A stretch of 64,000 nt of DNA from Lacrimispora amygdalina (GTDB taxonomy: Bacteria > Bacillota > Clostridia > Lachnospirales > Lachnospiraceae), in contig NZ_QOHO01000032.1 in NCBI RefSeq assembly GCF_003432035.1, positions 1 through 64,000 of the forward strand, in the 5' to 3' direction. The notes beneath the pieces are model-generated. The model saw only the letters and a list, made by a program, of their open reading frames with translations. It did not search any database and was not told the DNA's origin. Below, in pieces: positions 25,752 through 33,411 of the stretch. The first letter of the stretch is position 1, and every line of letters starts with the position of its first letter. The position numbers and the translations under genes are program-made.

Positions 25752-25780
25752 TTGCTTTTCTCCGGCATATGTGATATACT
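25752..25780 (+). promoter_or_regulatory. Promoter of the bL25 gene
   Basis: TTGCTT (25752-25757) and TATACT (25775-25780), 17 bp apart. The predicted start near 25787 leaves a 130-nt leader that contains the hairpin at 25808-25876. Confidence 0.65.
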
Positions 25781-25807
25781 TATATCACTTGAATAAAAAA
25801 GAACCGT

Positions 25808-25876
25808 CTATTGAAGAAGGGCTTTTGTTGATTTCATTCTATAATGAAACCATGAAAGCCCTTCTTTTTTCAATAG
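25808..25876 (+). ncRNA. Structured leader hairpin of the bL25 gene (candidate attenuator)
   Basis: CTATTGAAGAAGGGCTTT pairs with AAAGCCCTTCTT, then an asymmetric TTTT, then CAATAG. The upper part contains a second stem, TTTCATT/AATGAAA with a 4-nt loop. The lower stem with its U run resembles an intrinsic terminator placed between promoter and gene. Control by bL25 binding or premature termination is inferred; I do not recognise a named leader family. Confidence 0.55.
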
Positions 25877-25919
25877 CAGCCAAATTTATTCAATAAAAAA
25901 ATTCACGAGGAGGATCACA

Positions 25920-26495
25920 ATGGATACTATTACAGTAGAAAAACGTAATGAACAATTAAAGGCAAAACAATTGCGGAGAAAAGGCATTGTGCCTTGCTGC
26001 ATTTTTGGAGGCAGCCTTCCTAATTCCATATCGATTCAAATGGAAGAGAAGTCTGCTGAAAAACTACTTCGTAAACTACGGCTGGGAAGCAAGATTCAGC
26101 TTAAATTAGAGGATCAGACAATCATAACACAAATTAAGGACAGCCGCAGATGTTTCGCAGATAGTAAAATTGAGTATATTGATTTCCAGGCATTGGACCC
26201 AAAGACAAAGGTAAACAGCCTGGCACACGTCATTTTAGAAAATGCCGAATTTGTTACCGGGGTACTGGATAAGATGCTGATGGAAATCCCATATGCTTCT
26301 TTACCGGAAGATATGATTGACACTGTTACTGTAGACTTAGAGGGAAAGCCTGTTGGAACAATCGTAACAGTGGGAGATATTCCAGAATTCTTAAGTGACC
26401 GGATTGATCTGCAGGTAGAGACAGACAGCATTGTTTTAAGAATTACAGAAAAAAGATATGCGGCTGCAACGGATACTGAACAGGCAGCCGAATAA
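25920..26495 (+). CDS. rplY: 50S ribosomal protein bL25/general stress protein Ctc
   Basis: 5S rRNA-binding protein of 191 aa, the long Ctc type with an N-terminal L25 domain and a C-terminal TL5 beta domain. The N terminus is diagnostic (LKAKQLRRKGIVPCCIFGG). IEYIDFQALDPKTKVNSLAH and GKPVGTIVTVGDIPEF mark the domain boundary and C-terminal domain. The ribosome binding site is GAGGAGG. In Bacillus the homologue is a stress gene; here an unusual hairpin leader suggests control at RNA level. A terminator-like hairpin follows at 26525-26566. Confidence 0.9.
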   Translation: MDTITVEKRNEQLKAKQLRRKGIVPCCIFGGSLPNSISIQMEEKSAEKLLRKLRLGSKIQLKLEDQTIITQIKDSRRCFADSKIEYIDFQALDPKTKVNSLAHVILENAEFVTGVLDKMLMEIPYASLPEDMIDTVTVDLEGKPVGTIVTVGDIPEFLSDRIDLQVETDSIVLRITEKRYAAATDTEQAAE

Positions 26496-26524
26496 CGATA
26501 TATAGAATAAGGGTGCTTCCAAAA

Positions 26525-26575
26525 AGAGCCTTGATTGTCAATTTGCGATAAGACATGACAGGCTCTGTGTTTTAT
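26525..26575 (+). terminator. Weak terminator after the bL25 gene
   Basis: AGAGCC (26525-26530) pairs with GGCTCT (26561-26566), followed by GTGTTTTATTT. The long loop contains TGTCA and TGACA segments that can pair. Read-through into the sigma gene is likely. Confidence 0.45.
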
Positions 26576-26637
26576 TTATAAAAAGAGGTACAGGCAGCGA
26601 TTACGGACAGGAACTATCATGAATGCAGGAGGACCAA

Positions 26638-27525
26638 ATGTCGGAAGCGAAACAGCAGGATGTGGATGCATCGGTTTTAGAAAAACAACTTGATTCAAAT
26701 ATAGACGATCCCATAAAAATGTATTTATTACAGGCAGGGGAAGCACCTTTACTAACCCAGGAAGAAGAATACCAGCTTGCACAGCTCTCCGCGCAAGGCA
26801 ACAAGAAAGCAAAAAACAGACTCATTTGTTCGAATCTCAGGCTTGTGGTCAGTATTGCAAAAAAGCATGAATCATATGTTCAGTCGCTAACCCTGCTCGA
26901 CCTCATTCAGGAAGGAAATATTGGCCTCATGAAAGCTGTTGAGCGGTATGATTATACACTGGGGTACCGTTTCTCCACCTACGCTACATGGTGGATTCGC
27001 CAGGCAGTCACCCGGGGAATTGCAGAGCAGGACCGCACAATCCGATTACCGGTTCATTACAGAGAAGATGTAAACATGTTAAACAGTACCCTGCGTCAGC
27101 TGAACCAGGAACAGGACTCCTTTACAACTCAGGACGTATCGGATATCACAGGATTCTCTGTGGAAAGAATAGAACGGATTATGGTAGATTCTGCATCAAC
27201 AATTTCACTGGATACTCCCATAGGTGACGATAATGCAAGCTTTTTGAGTGATTTTATTGAAGACAAAACCATATTGTCCCCCGAAGAAAGTGTGGTCGAT
27301 ACTATGCTCAAAGAAGAAATTAAAAAGCAGTTGTTATCGTTAAAACCGAGAGAGCAGATGGTTGTAAATATGAGATTTGGTCTCAATGGATATATGCCTC
27401 ATACTCTGGAAGAAGTGGGAAATCATATCGGTGTGACCAGAGAACGAATAAGGCAGATTGAAGCACGGGCCTTACGAACGCTGCGCTCACCAAACCGCAG
27501 AAAATTTCTGATTGATTTTATGTAA
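26638..27525 (+). CDS. Primary-like (group 2) sigma-70 factor
   Basis: RNA polymerase sigma factor of 295 aa. It lacks region 1.1 but has region 1.2 (DDPIKMYLLQAGEAPLLTQE), region 2 with the -10 recognition helix (GYRFSTYATWWIRQAVTRGI), region 3, and region 4.2 (TLEEVGNHIGVTRERIRQIE). The high similarity to RpoD/SigA regions implies recognition of vegetative-type promoters, but the short length makes it an alternative rather than the housekeeping factor. ATG 26638 follows AGGAGG. It may be cotranscribed with bL25, which links it to stress or growth control by inference. Confidence 0.9.
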   Translation: MSEAKQQDVDASVLEKQLDSNIDDPIKMYLLQAGEAPLLTQEEEYQLAQLSAQGNKKAKNRLICSNLRLVVSIAKKHESYVQSLTLLDLIQEGNIGLMKAVERYDYTLGYRFSTYATWWIRQAVTRGIAEQDRTIRLPVHYREDVNMLNSTLRQLNQEQDSFTTQDVSDITGFSVERIERIMVDSASTISLDTPIGDDNASFLSDFIEDKTILSPEESVVDTMLKEEIKKQLLSLKPREQMVVNMRFGLNGYMPHTLEEVGNHIGVTRERIRQIEARALRTLRSPNRRKFLIDFM

Positions 27526-27562
27526 ACTACACAAAACTCACACTACTGCAGATGCGAGAAAT

Positions 27563-27599
27563 AGCAGGCAGCAAAATATGCTGTCTGCCTGATTTTTTC
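27563..27599 (+). terminator. Terminator after the sigma-factor gene
   Basis: AGGCAGCA pairs with TGCTGTCT around a 5-nt loop, then GCCTGA and six T on the plus strand. It sits just before the end of the convergent YciI-like gene. Confidence 0.75.
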
Positions 27600-27607
27600 A
27601 TCTCTTT

Positions 27608-27886
27608 TTATACTTCTAAAAGATAATTATTTTCCTCATTTGCATGCTCCAACGTTCTGATCTCGAATGTCTTGCATCCTGATAAAATAAACGGATCTGC
27701 CTTGGCAATATCAGTGGCTTCTTCCAGATTCTCAGCCAGAAAAATAACCATTCCTCCGGGATAGTCGGTGAACGGTCCGCAGAGTACGAGTTTTCCCTGG
27801 CTTTTCAGACTTTTCAAATACTCTACGTGTCTCTTAATAAGTTCTTCATTGAGAGGTTTTTCGTTTTTCATTAAATAAACATACAT
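27608..27886 (-). CDS. YciI-like dimeric alpha-beta barrel protein
   Basis: Small cytosolic protein of 92 aa. HVEYLKSLKSQGKLVLCGPF and GGMVIFLAENLEEA, then DPFILSG, match the YciI family pattern, including the conserved His near the N terminus and Asp-Pro-Phe. The function of the family is unclear; it may be an enzyme acting on small molecules. ATG 27886 follows AAAGGAGAT; the longer frame upstream only overlaps the preceding GNAT gene. It is probably cotranscribed with that gene, which ends 16 bp upstream. Confidence 0.82.
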   Translation of the reverse strand: MYVYLMKNEKPLNEELIKRHVEYLKSLKSQGKLVLCGPFTDYPGGMVIFLAENLEEATDIAKADPFILSGCKTFEIRTLEHANEENNYLLEV

Positions 27887-27902
27887 GGTTCCATCTCCTT
27901 TA

Positions 27903-28361
27903 TTATGTCCGCTCCATAACAAAGTGCGCAAGCCGAACGTTTCCATCAATCTGACTTCCATCAATTTTAAATCCGCATTTTTTTGTATAGAAACTAACAT
28001 TCTCTTCTTTATCTATCGGTGTAATTAAGGTAATCTTATTCCAGTCCGGATGACTGTCCAGCATATAATCAATTGCCTGAGTACCAATCCCCTTTCCCTG
28101 GTATTGAGGCATAATACAAAGACAGCCAAGATAATATTCTCCGTTTCCCTTATCTTCTACAGAAATGACACCAACCGCAGAACCTTCATAACAGATAATA
28201 TCCTTAGGGAATTTTTCCAGAGATTTTTCCATACGTTCTCTGGTTCTTCCGTAAGCTGGACATTCCCCATATCTGATATAATCGTCATAAAATGCCGCAT
28301 TATAAATCTGAACTAACAAATCAGCATCTTCTTTTTGTGCTTTCCTATATGATATATTCAT
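27903..28361 (-). CDS. GNAT-family N-acetyltransferase
   Basis: Single-domain acetyltransferase of 152 aa. The acetyl-CoA loop is LGCLCIMPQYQGKGIGTQAI (motif A, Q-x-x-G-x-G), and NVSFYTKKCGFKIDG is the C-terminal hallmark. The start ATG 28361 follows AAAGGA. It lies between the ATPase gene upstream and the YciI gene downstream on the same strand. The substrate is unknown. Confidence 0.85.
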   Translation of the reverse strand: MNISYRKAQKEDADLLVQIYNAAFYDDYIRYGECPAYGRTRERMEKSLEKFPKDIICYEGSAVGVISVEDKGNGEYYLGCLCIMPQYQGKGIGTQAIDYMLDSHPDWNKITLITPIDKEENVSFYTKKCGFKIDGSQIDGNVRLAHFVMERT

Positions 28362-28403
28362 AACAATCCTTTCAAGCATAATTTTTATGTTATTGACCCT
28401 TTA

Positions 28404-29258
28404 TTAAAACTCTTTTTCATATTTTTTTAAAAATTGATAATAAGCCTGCACATTGGAAAGTTCAGTCCATTTTTTAATATCAACCGGATCCTCATCCATA
28501 TCGTAAATTTTTGCCCCCTTCATAGACAGCAGAAACGGGGAATGAGTTGCTATAACAAACTGGCAATGAAAGAACCGTGCCGAATCTTCTAAAAATTCCA
28601 ATAATTCCTGCTGCCGCCCCGGTGATAAGCTGTTCTCCGGCTCGTCCAGTAAATACAATCCATTTTCCTTAATCTTTTCACAAAAAAACAGATAAGCGCT
28701 CTCCCCATTGGAATGCTCCCTTACGTTTCCCATCAGGTTCTTTCTGATGTATCGGGACTGGGTATTTCTCCGGGACATGTTAACCTTCTTTAGCTGATCA
28801 TAGTCATCCAAAGATCTCATCTGAAAACTGGAATACTTTGAATCTAAGTATTCATCAAACAGTTCTTCCCGCTTTTGATGGATCCCCTCATTCAAAGACC
28901 TGATATTAAGCATGAAATCAAAGACATCGTCACTGGTTATAATCCGGCTGTCTCGTGTAACCGGCTCTTCCACTTCATAAGAACACAGATCCGTGTAGTC
29001 CTTAAAAAAATTGGACCGGTTGTAAAGGGCTTCCCGGGTAAGGCAAAGCTTCTCTGCAATCACGTTTAAAGCGGTTGTCTTCCCCGACCCATTGCCCCCA
29101 TATAAAATCGTAACCGGCTCAAAATCCAGCCTTGTTAAATGATTCTTTGACAGTATCTGAAATGGATAAAAGGTATCATAGCAAGTTCGTTTCTCTCCCA
29201 TTGTGAAGCTATATTCCACTTCTATATCAGGAAAAGAAAATTGTGATAAATAAATCAT
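28404..29258 (-). CDS. AAA/ABC-like ATPase (COG3910 type)
   Basis: Soluble ATPase of 284 aa of the RecF/OLD-like class. Walker A is LYGGNGSGKTTALNVIAEKL, Walker B is LYLLDEPENSLSPGRQQEL, and the switch is FVIATHSPFLLS. A short polar insertion lies between the Walker motifs in place of a long coiled coil. No partner nuclease, toxin or permease is adjacent, so a defence role cannot be supported. It stands in a run of GNAT genes on the same strand. Confidence 0.82.
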   Translation of the reverse strand: MIYLSQFSFPDIEVEYSFTMGEKRTCYDTFYPFQILSKNHLTRLDFEPVTILYGGNGSGKTTALNVIAEKLCLTREALYNRSNFFKDYTDLCSYEVEEPVTRDSRIITSDDVFDFMLNIRSLNEGIHQKREELFDEYLDSKYSSFQMRSLDDYDQLKKVNMSRRNTQSRYIRKNLMGNVREHSNGESAYLFFCEKIKENGLYLLDEPENSLSPGRQQELLEFLEDSARFFHCQFVIATHSPFLLSMKGAKIYDMDEDPVDIKKWTELSNVQAYYQFLKKYEKEF

Positions 29259-29315
29259 TATAAAACTCCCCCTGTTTCTGCTTTATCTGCCTGCTTTATC
29301 CACTATTGTACTATT

Positions 29316-30305
29316 TTAAATATGAGATATCCACTCTTTTTTCAGATATGCTTCATATCCGATGACCCGTTCATCAATCCTCCGGTGATAACTGTAAGTG
29401 TAGTTTTTAAAATATTTCCCCCAAAAGCGGAGTGCAGTAGGATTTAAGGTCTCACAATCCACACCAAGATATTGAAACCCTTCCCTCTTACATACATCGC
29501 AGACATAAGACAGCAGATCATCCGCCACATGCTTACCCCGATATTCTTCTTTCACAAATGCACCGCAGATATTTATCATCGAATTAGTTTCACTGATAAA
29601 ATTCTCTCCTTCATCCTGTATTGCTAAAAAACCAATCACCTTATCCGCCCTTAATGCTGCAAATACGCGCGTTTTTTCTCCGGGAAACCGATTCATATAT
29701 TGGCGGATATCAGTCGGATAAAAAACCGGTGAATCCAGCAAATACTTTACTAATCCATATCTTAAATCAAGAATACGCCTCTTTTCATCATCAATAAGCT
29801 CTGTAAAAGTAAGATCACCGTGAAATGTTTCTCTTATTTTAAACTCATTCAAACTCATAACCGCATCGCTGCACCGGATTCCGAAACCATTTAATACCAG
29901 TGACCGGTCTACGAAAGGATCATTCGCATACCGGCTCAGAGCAAAACTGGTAACCTGGGCTTCTTTCATCAATTGTTCCATTGCTGCTGCCAGCAGTTTT
30001 GAGCATAGTTTTCCCCTGTCATTACCGGAAAAGGCGCTTCCGCCCAACGGAGAACAGGCTCCCGTGCATTTCCCGAAGAATCCCTCGATGGGTCCTGTAA
30101 ATGCAAGATATCCAGCCATTACCCCCTCGATCATTGCAACAACTCCATAGTTATTCCGGAATAAACCGGTAATCAACTCTCTAAGCTGTTTTGTAACATC
30201 AATCTCCGGCAATTGTTTGATCTGCCTGCACTCACTTTTGTATTCATCTGTTGCTAACTTCAGCGCTTCTTCCACATGCACTTCTTCTGCCTTAACAATC
30301 TTCAT
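29316..30305 (-). CDS. Two-domain GNAT-family acetyltransferase
   Basis: Protein of 329 aa. The N-terminal half looks like a degenerate GNAT domain (VVAMIEGVMAGYLAFTGP). The C-terminal half has a better acetyl-CoA loop (ICGAFVKEEYRGKHVADDLL) and LGVDCETLNPTALRFWGKYF. Its start codon abuts the rsgA stop (TAAATG), so it is translated with rsgA and falls under the attenuator upstream of that gene. This makes a role in coping with translation stress or an antibiotic worth testing; the substrate is unknown. Confidence 0.82.
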   Translation of the reverse strand: MKIVKAEEVHVEEALKLATDEYKSECRQIKQLPEIDVTKQLRELITGLFRNNYGVVAMIEGVMAGYLAFTGPIEGFFGKCTGACSPLGGSAFSGNDRGKLCSKLLAAAMEQLMKEAQVTSFALSRYANDPFVDRSLVLNGFGIRCSDAVMSLNEFKIRETFHGDLTFTELIDDEKRRILDLRYGLVKYLLDSPVFYPTDIRQYMNRFPGEKTRVFAALRADKVIGFLAIQDEGENFISETNSMINICGAFVKEEYRGKHVADDLLSYVCDVCKREGFQYLGVDCETLNPTALRFWGKYFKNYTYSYHRRIDERVIGYEAYLKKEWISHI

Positions 30306-31316
30306 TTACCATTCTCCCCCTGTTTCATTCATTTTTGAAAAATGCCCCTGCTTTTTCTTGTTACTCTTCTTTCTTACAACAGCCTGCTGCCTGCTTTCTT
30401 TTGCTGCCTGAAACTTAGACTCCTTTTGGATTTTCCGGTAGTTTTTCCATCTTTTCTCTGTCAATGTACCATCTTCCATTGCCTGAGCTACTGCACACCC
30501 CGGTTCTCCGTTATGGGTACAGTTACTGAATCTGCACTGCATGATTAAATCATTGATGTCAGAAAAGCTGAAATCCATCCCATCGTCCACAATCCACATT
30601 CCCAGTTCCCGCATCCCCGGTGTATCAATAATCCTGGACCCATTATCCAATACAAACAGCTGACGGTGGGTAGTTGTATGATGTCCTTTTGAATCATCTT
30701 CTCTGATTTCTCCAGTTTTCATAAGTTCTCTTCCCAGCAGATAATTGGTGAATGTGGACTTTCCCACTCCAGATGATCCCAGGAACACAGTAGTCTTATC
30801 AGGCTCCAGATAGGGCTTTAGCTGCTCCATGCCTTCACCTGTCACTGCACTGACCATGCAGATATCCGTACCCATTGCAATCTGTTTTACAAGTTCCAGT
30901 TTTTCTTCCGTTTCTTCTGCAATGTCTGCTTTTGTGAGGACAATAACCGGCTGCCCACCGCTTTGCCACGAGGCGGTCAAATATCGCTCCAGCCGTTTTA
31001 AATTAAAATCATAGTTCAGAGACATTAAAATAAACACGTAATCAAAATTTACTGCGATAATCTGCTCCCCCATTCCCACATCCGGATCTTTCCTGGAAAA
31101 TGCAGATTTCCGTTCCAGTGTCTTTATAATCAGACAGTCACCCAGGGGATTATACTCCAATTCCACATTGTCACCAATCGTCGGGAATTCTTCCTCGCAT
31201 TGATCGATAAAATATATTCCCGCTTTTAATCTGGCATACAAATCTTCCCCATTTACTTTTACTTCATAACGTTCCCTGTGAACCGCGGTTATAAAACCTT
31301 TCATTCTTTCTTTCAA
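30306..31316 (-). CDS. rsgA: RsgA-type ribosome small-subunit GTPase
   Basis: Circularly permuted GTPase of 336 aa that checks maturation of the 30S subunit. An OB fold (KAGIYFIDQCEEEFPTIGDN) is followed by the permuted G domain with G4 VLTKAD, G1 GSSGVGKST, G3 DTPGMRELGM, and a C-terminal zinc finger (CRFSNCTHNGEPGC). The tail is basic (RKKSNKKKQG). TTG 31316 is chosen because AGAGAGG lies 7 nt upstream; ATG 31304 is possible. ATG 31349 has no ribosome binding site and lies in a hairpin loop. An attenuator-type leader precedes it and a GNAT gene is fused to it translationally. Confidence 0.92.
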   Translation of the reverse strand: MKERMKGFITAVHRERYEVKVNGEDLYARLKAGIYFIDQCEEEFPTIGDNVELEYNPLGDCLIIKTLERKSAFSRKDPDVGMGEQIIAVNFDYVFILMSLNYDFNLKRLERYLTASWQSGGQPVIVLTKADIAEETEEKLELVKQIAMGTDICMVSAVTGEGMEQLKPYLEPDKTTVFLGSSGVGKSTFTNYLLGRELMKTGEIREDDSKGHHTTTHRQLFVLDNGSRIIDTPGMRELGMWIVDDGMDFSFSDINDLIMQCRFSNCTHNGEPGCAVAQAMEDGTLTEKRWKNYRKIQKESKFQAAKESRQQAVVRKKSNKKKQGHFSKMNETGGEW

Positions 31317-31340
31317 AAAGCAACCTCTCTTCCATTTTTT

Positions 31341-31364
31341 CGTTGGCATATGAAATTGCCAACG
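31341..31364 (-). ncRNA. Hairpin just ahead of the rsgA start
   Basis: CGTTGGCA and TGCCAACG form a perfect 8-bp stem around an 8-nt loop, about 25 nt before the TTG start. It may affect translation initiation or be part of the leader fold. Confidence 0.5.
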
Positions 31365-31370
31365 GTTAAA

Positions 31371-31402
31371 AAGGGCATAAAAATGCCGCGGTAATAGCCC
31401 TT
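31371..31402 (-). terminator. Second terminator-like hairpin in the rsgA leader
   Basis: AAGGGC pairs with GCCCTT followed by TTT on the minus strand; an alternative inner stem GGCAT/ATGCC shares bases with it, so two exclusive folds are possible. Confidence 0.5.
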
Positions 31403-31436
31403 ATGGCTGTCACTGCGGTTTGCTTTCCAAAAAAAG

Positions 31437-31467
31437 GCACAAAAAAAACACATCTTATCGTGTGTTT
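31437..31467 (-). terminator. Intrinsic terminator (attenuator) in the rsgA leader
   Basis: On the minus strand AAACACA pairs with TGTGTTT, followed by an eight-base T run. Just upstream, TATCG and TTAAC can pair with GTTAA and CGATA that overlap the terminator arm, giving a candidate antiterminator. It lies 120 nt before the gene and inside its transcript. Confidence 0.75.
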
Positions 31468-31539
31468 AACAGAGTTAAGCGATATATAAGAGTCTACAGG
31501 CGGCATATTAAACATAATTGTCATATGCCCAATATTCAG

Positions 31540-31581
31540 TTATTCATTCATTACCTCTTTTACAAATAATACATCTGACAT
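31540..31581 (-). CDS. Leader peptide (upstream ORF) of the rsgA attenuator
   Basis: Short ORF MSDVLFVKEVMNE (13 codons, TAA stop) with AAAGGAGA upstream of the ATG. It begins about 57 nt after the predicted transcription start and ends 73 nt before the terminator. A GGCATAT/ATATGCC stem follows immediately after its stop. The layout fits ribosome-position sensing. There is no homology evidence, because of the length. Confidence 0.6.
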   Translation of the reverse strand: MSDVLFVKEVMNE

Positions 31582-31644
31582 ATCACATTCTCCTTTCAGG
31601 TCCGCTAATGGGTTATTTTGGTAATAACACTTCCAATTACAAAT

Positions 31645-31673
31645 AAGATAGCACATTTTTTCAGCAGCGTCAA
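31645..31673 (-). promoter_or_regulatory. Promoter of the rsgA leader transcript
   Basis: TTGACG (31668-31673) and TATCTT (31645-31650), 17 bp apart. The predicted start near 31638 gives a leader of about 320 nt, far longer than needed for translation. Confidence 0.7.
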
Positions 31674-31726
31674 TCTATACTTTCAAACCTCCCGCGAAAA
31701 TTCTGGCGGGAGGTCTGCCCATAAAA

Positions 31727-32938
31727 TTACTTATTAATTTTTACAAATCTTTTTTTGCCAATCTTCATGACATCTCCGTTAAACAGGACATTATTTATTT
31801 CATCTTCATTCATTTTCTCACCATTGATCTGAATTCCACCTTGTCTTATCAGACGGATAAATTCACTTTTGCTTTTAATATATCCCAGTTCAATCAGACC
31901 GGGAATACTGTCATTTACCGTATCTTTCTCCAGATCCAAAAGCAATATGGGGATATCATCTGGAATTGTTTTTTTACTGAACGCCATATCATAGTAAGAA
32001 ATGGCGCTTTGCACCTCTTCCTCCTCGTGATAAAGCCCTGTAATAATTTTTGCTAATTGGAACTTAATGTCCCGCGGATTTGCTCTATTTGATAATTCCG
32101 CTTTTACCCTGTCAATTTCATCCGGATGTTCATCTGTTGCCAGCTCATAATATCTGATTATCAAATCATCCGGTACTTCCATCACCTTCTTAAACATAAC
32201 TTCTGCCGGCTCACTTACCCCGATATAGTTTCCTAAGCTTTTGCTCATTTTCTCCACACCATCGAGTCCTTCCAGAATTGGCATAAATAAAGCAATTTGC
32301 TGGTCGATCCCCATTGATTTCTGTAATGTGCGCCCCATCAAAATGTTAAAGGTCTGATCCGTTCCTCCTAATTCAATATCTGCTTTTATCTCCACTGAAT
32401 CATAAGCCTGCATGAGCGGGTAAAAAAATTCATGGATACCGATAGGAACACCATTCTTATAACGGTTTTGAAAATCATCCCGTTCCATCATTCTTGCAAC
32501 CGTCGACGTTGCAGCCAGCCGAATGACATCTTCAAAATTCAGCTTTGAAAGCCACTCACTGTTGAATCTTACGATTGTCTTCTCTTTGTCCAGTATTTTA
32601 AATATTTGTTCACAATAAGTCAGTGCATTTTCTTTTACCTTTTCATCACTTAATGCCACTCTTCCTTTGGATTTCCCTGTCGGATCCCCTATTTTCCCTG
32701 TAAAGTCCCCAATGATAATAACTGCCTGATGTCCCAGTTCCTGCATCTGCCTGATCTTTCTCAAAACTACAGCATGACCCAGATGAATATCCGGTGCGGA
32801 AGGATCAAGTCCTAACTTAATGATCAATGGTTCTTCCTGGTTATAAGATTTCTCCAGTTTGGCAAGCAGCTCCGCTTCATTGACGCACTGGTGAACCCCT
32901 TTGCAGATGATACGCATTTGTTCTTTCGGTGTTAACAT
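31727..32938 (-). CDS. tyrS: Tyrosyl-tRNA synthetase
   Basis: Class I synthetase of 403 aa that charges tRNA-Tyr. The HIGH-type motif is PDIHLGHAVVL and the KMSKS loop is KMSKSLGNYIG. GGTDQTFNILMGR is the tyrosine-binding region, and a C-terminal S4-like RNA-binding domain (IRQGGIQINGEKMNEDEINN) is present. The length and the GGTDQ spacing fit the TyrZ-like branch of Firmicutes rather than the 420-aa TyrS branch. A T-box leader with a UAC specifier lies upstream, so it is induced when tRNA-Tyr is uncharged. Confidence 0.94.
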   Translation of the reverse strand: MLTPKEQMRIICKGVHQCVNEAELLAKLEKSYNQEEPLIIKLGLDPSAPDIHLGHAVVLRKIRQMQELGHQAVIIIGDFTGKIGDPTGKSKGRVALSDEKVKENALTYCEQIFKILDKEKTIVRFNSEWLSKLNFEDVIRLAATSTVARMMERDDFQNRYKNGVPIGIHEFFYPLMQAYDSVEIKADIELGGTDQTFNILMGRTLQKSMGIDQQIALFMPILEGLDGVEKMSKSLGNYIGVSEPAEVMFKKVMEVPDDLIIRYYELATDEHPDEIDRVKAELSNRANPRDIKFQLAKIITGLYHEEEEVQSAISYYDMAFSKKTIPDDIPILLLDLEKDTVNDSIPGLIELGYIKSKSEFIRLIRQGGIQINGEKMNEDEINNVLFNGDVMKIGKKRFVKINK

Positions 32939-33023
32939 AACTCAATATCTCCTTGTAATATTATTATTAATATTTGCATGCTCTATAAGAAATCCAGAAA
33001 ACAAAGAGCTGAGTTAAAACAAA

Positions 33024-33348
33024 TAAAAAACTCCCGTCCTCCTGTTTCCAAAAGGACGAGAGTTACTCTCGTGTTACCACCTTAAGTTTATAGACAACTC
33101 ACATTGTCTACCTCATCGGGTACGGCCCTGGCGATACCCTTGCACCTGATTACGGTGTGCTCTCCGTCGCAGCCTACTTCTTAAATCGGTTCGGTGCGCA
33201 GCTCCAAGATGTATTCACACTTTCTATCCATGAGCCTCTCATCAACCGGCATCTTTCTGTTTGGAATTGAAAATGCTACTCTTTCTTTTCATAGCCTTTT
33301 CTTATACTCCGAATTATTTTATAATTCTTTGTAATGCAAATATTTAAT
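33024..33348 (-). promoter_or_regulatory. T-box leader of tyrS (specifier UAC)
   Basis: tRNA-sensing riboswitch. The T-box core AAGGTGGTAACACG is at 33070-33083 on the minus strand. The terminator is CTCTCGTCCT / AGGACGGGAG followed by a six-base T run (33024-33062). Stem I carries GAA-TAC-A with the tyrosine codon TAC at 33211-33213, matching the downstream gene. Confidence 0.93.
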
Positions 33349-33355
33349 TGAACAA

Positions 33356-33384
33356 ATATTATCATGCTTTTTTTGATTCGTCAA
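33356..33384 (-). promoter_or_regulatory. Promoter of the tyrS T-box transcript
   Basis: TTGACG (33379-33384) and TAATAT (33356-33361), 17-bp spacing, immediately upstream of the leader and 28 bp before the end of the GH5 gene on the same strand. Confidence 0.75.
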
Positions 33385-33411
33385 GACCAAGATTCAGTAA
33401 TAATTTTGCAG

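Noticed and set aside
28404-29258. Phage-defence role for the AAA ATPase
   Set aside because: No nuclease, toxin or other defence partner is adjacent; the neighbours are GNAT genes and a YciI-like gene.
31317-31349. ATG 31349 as the rsgA start
   Set aside because: There is no ribosome binding site and the codon lies in a hairpin loop; TTG 31316 has a well-spaced AGAGAGG.
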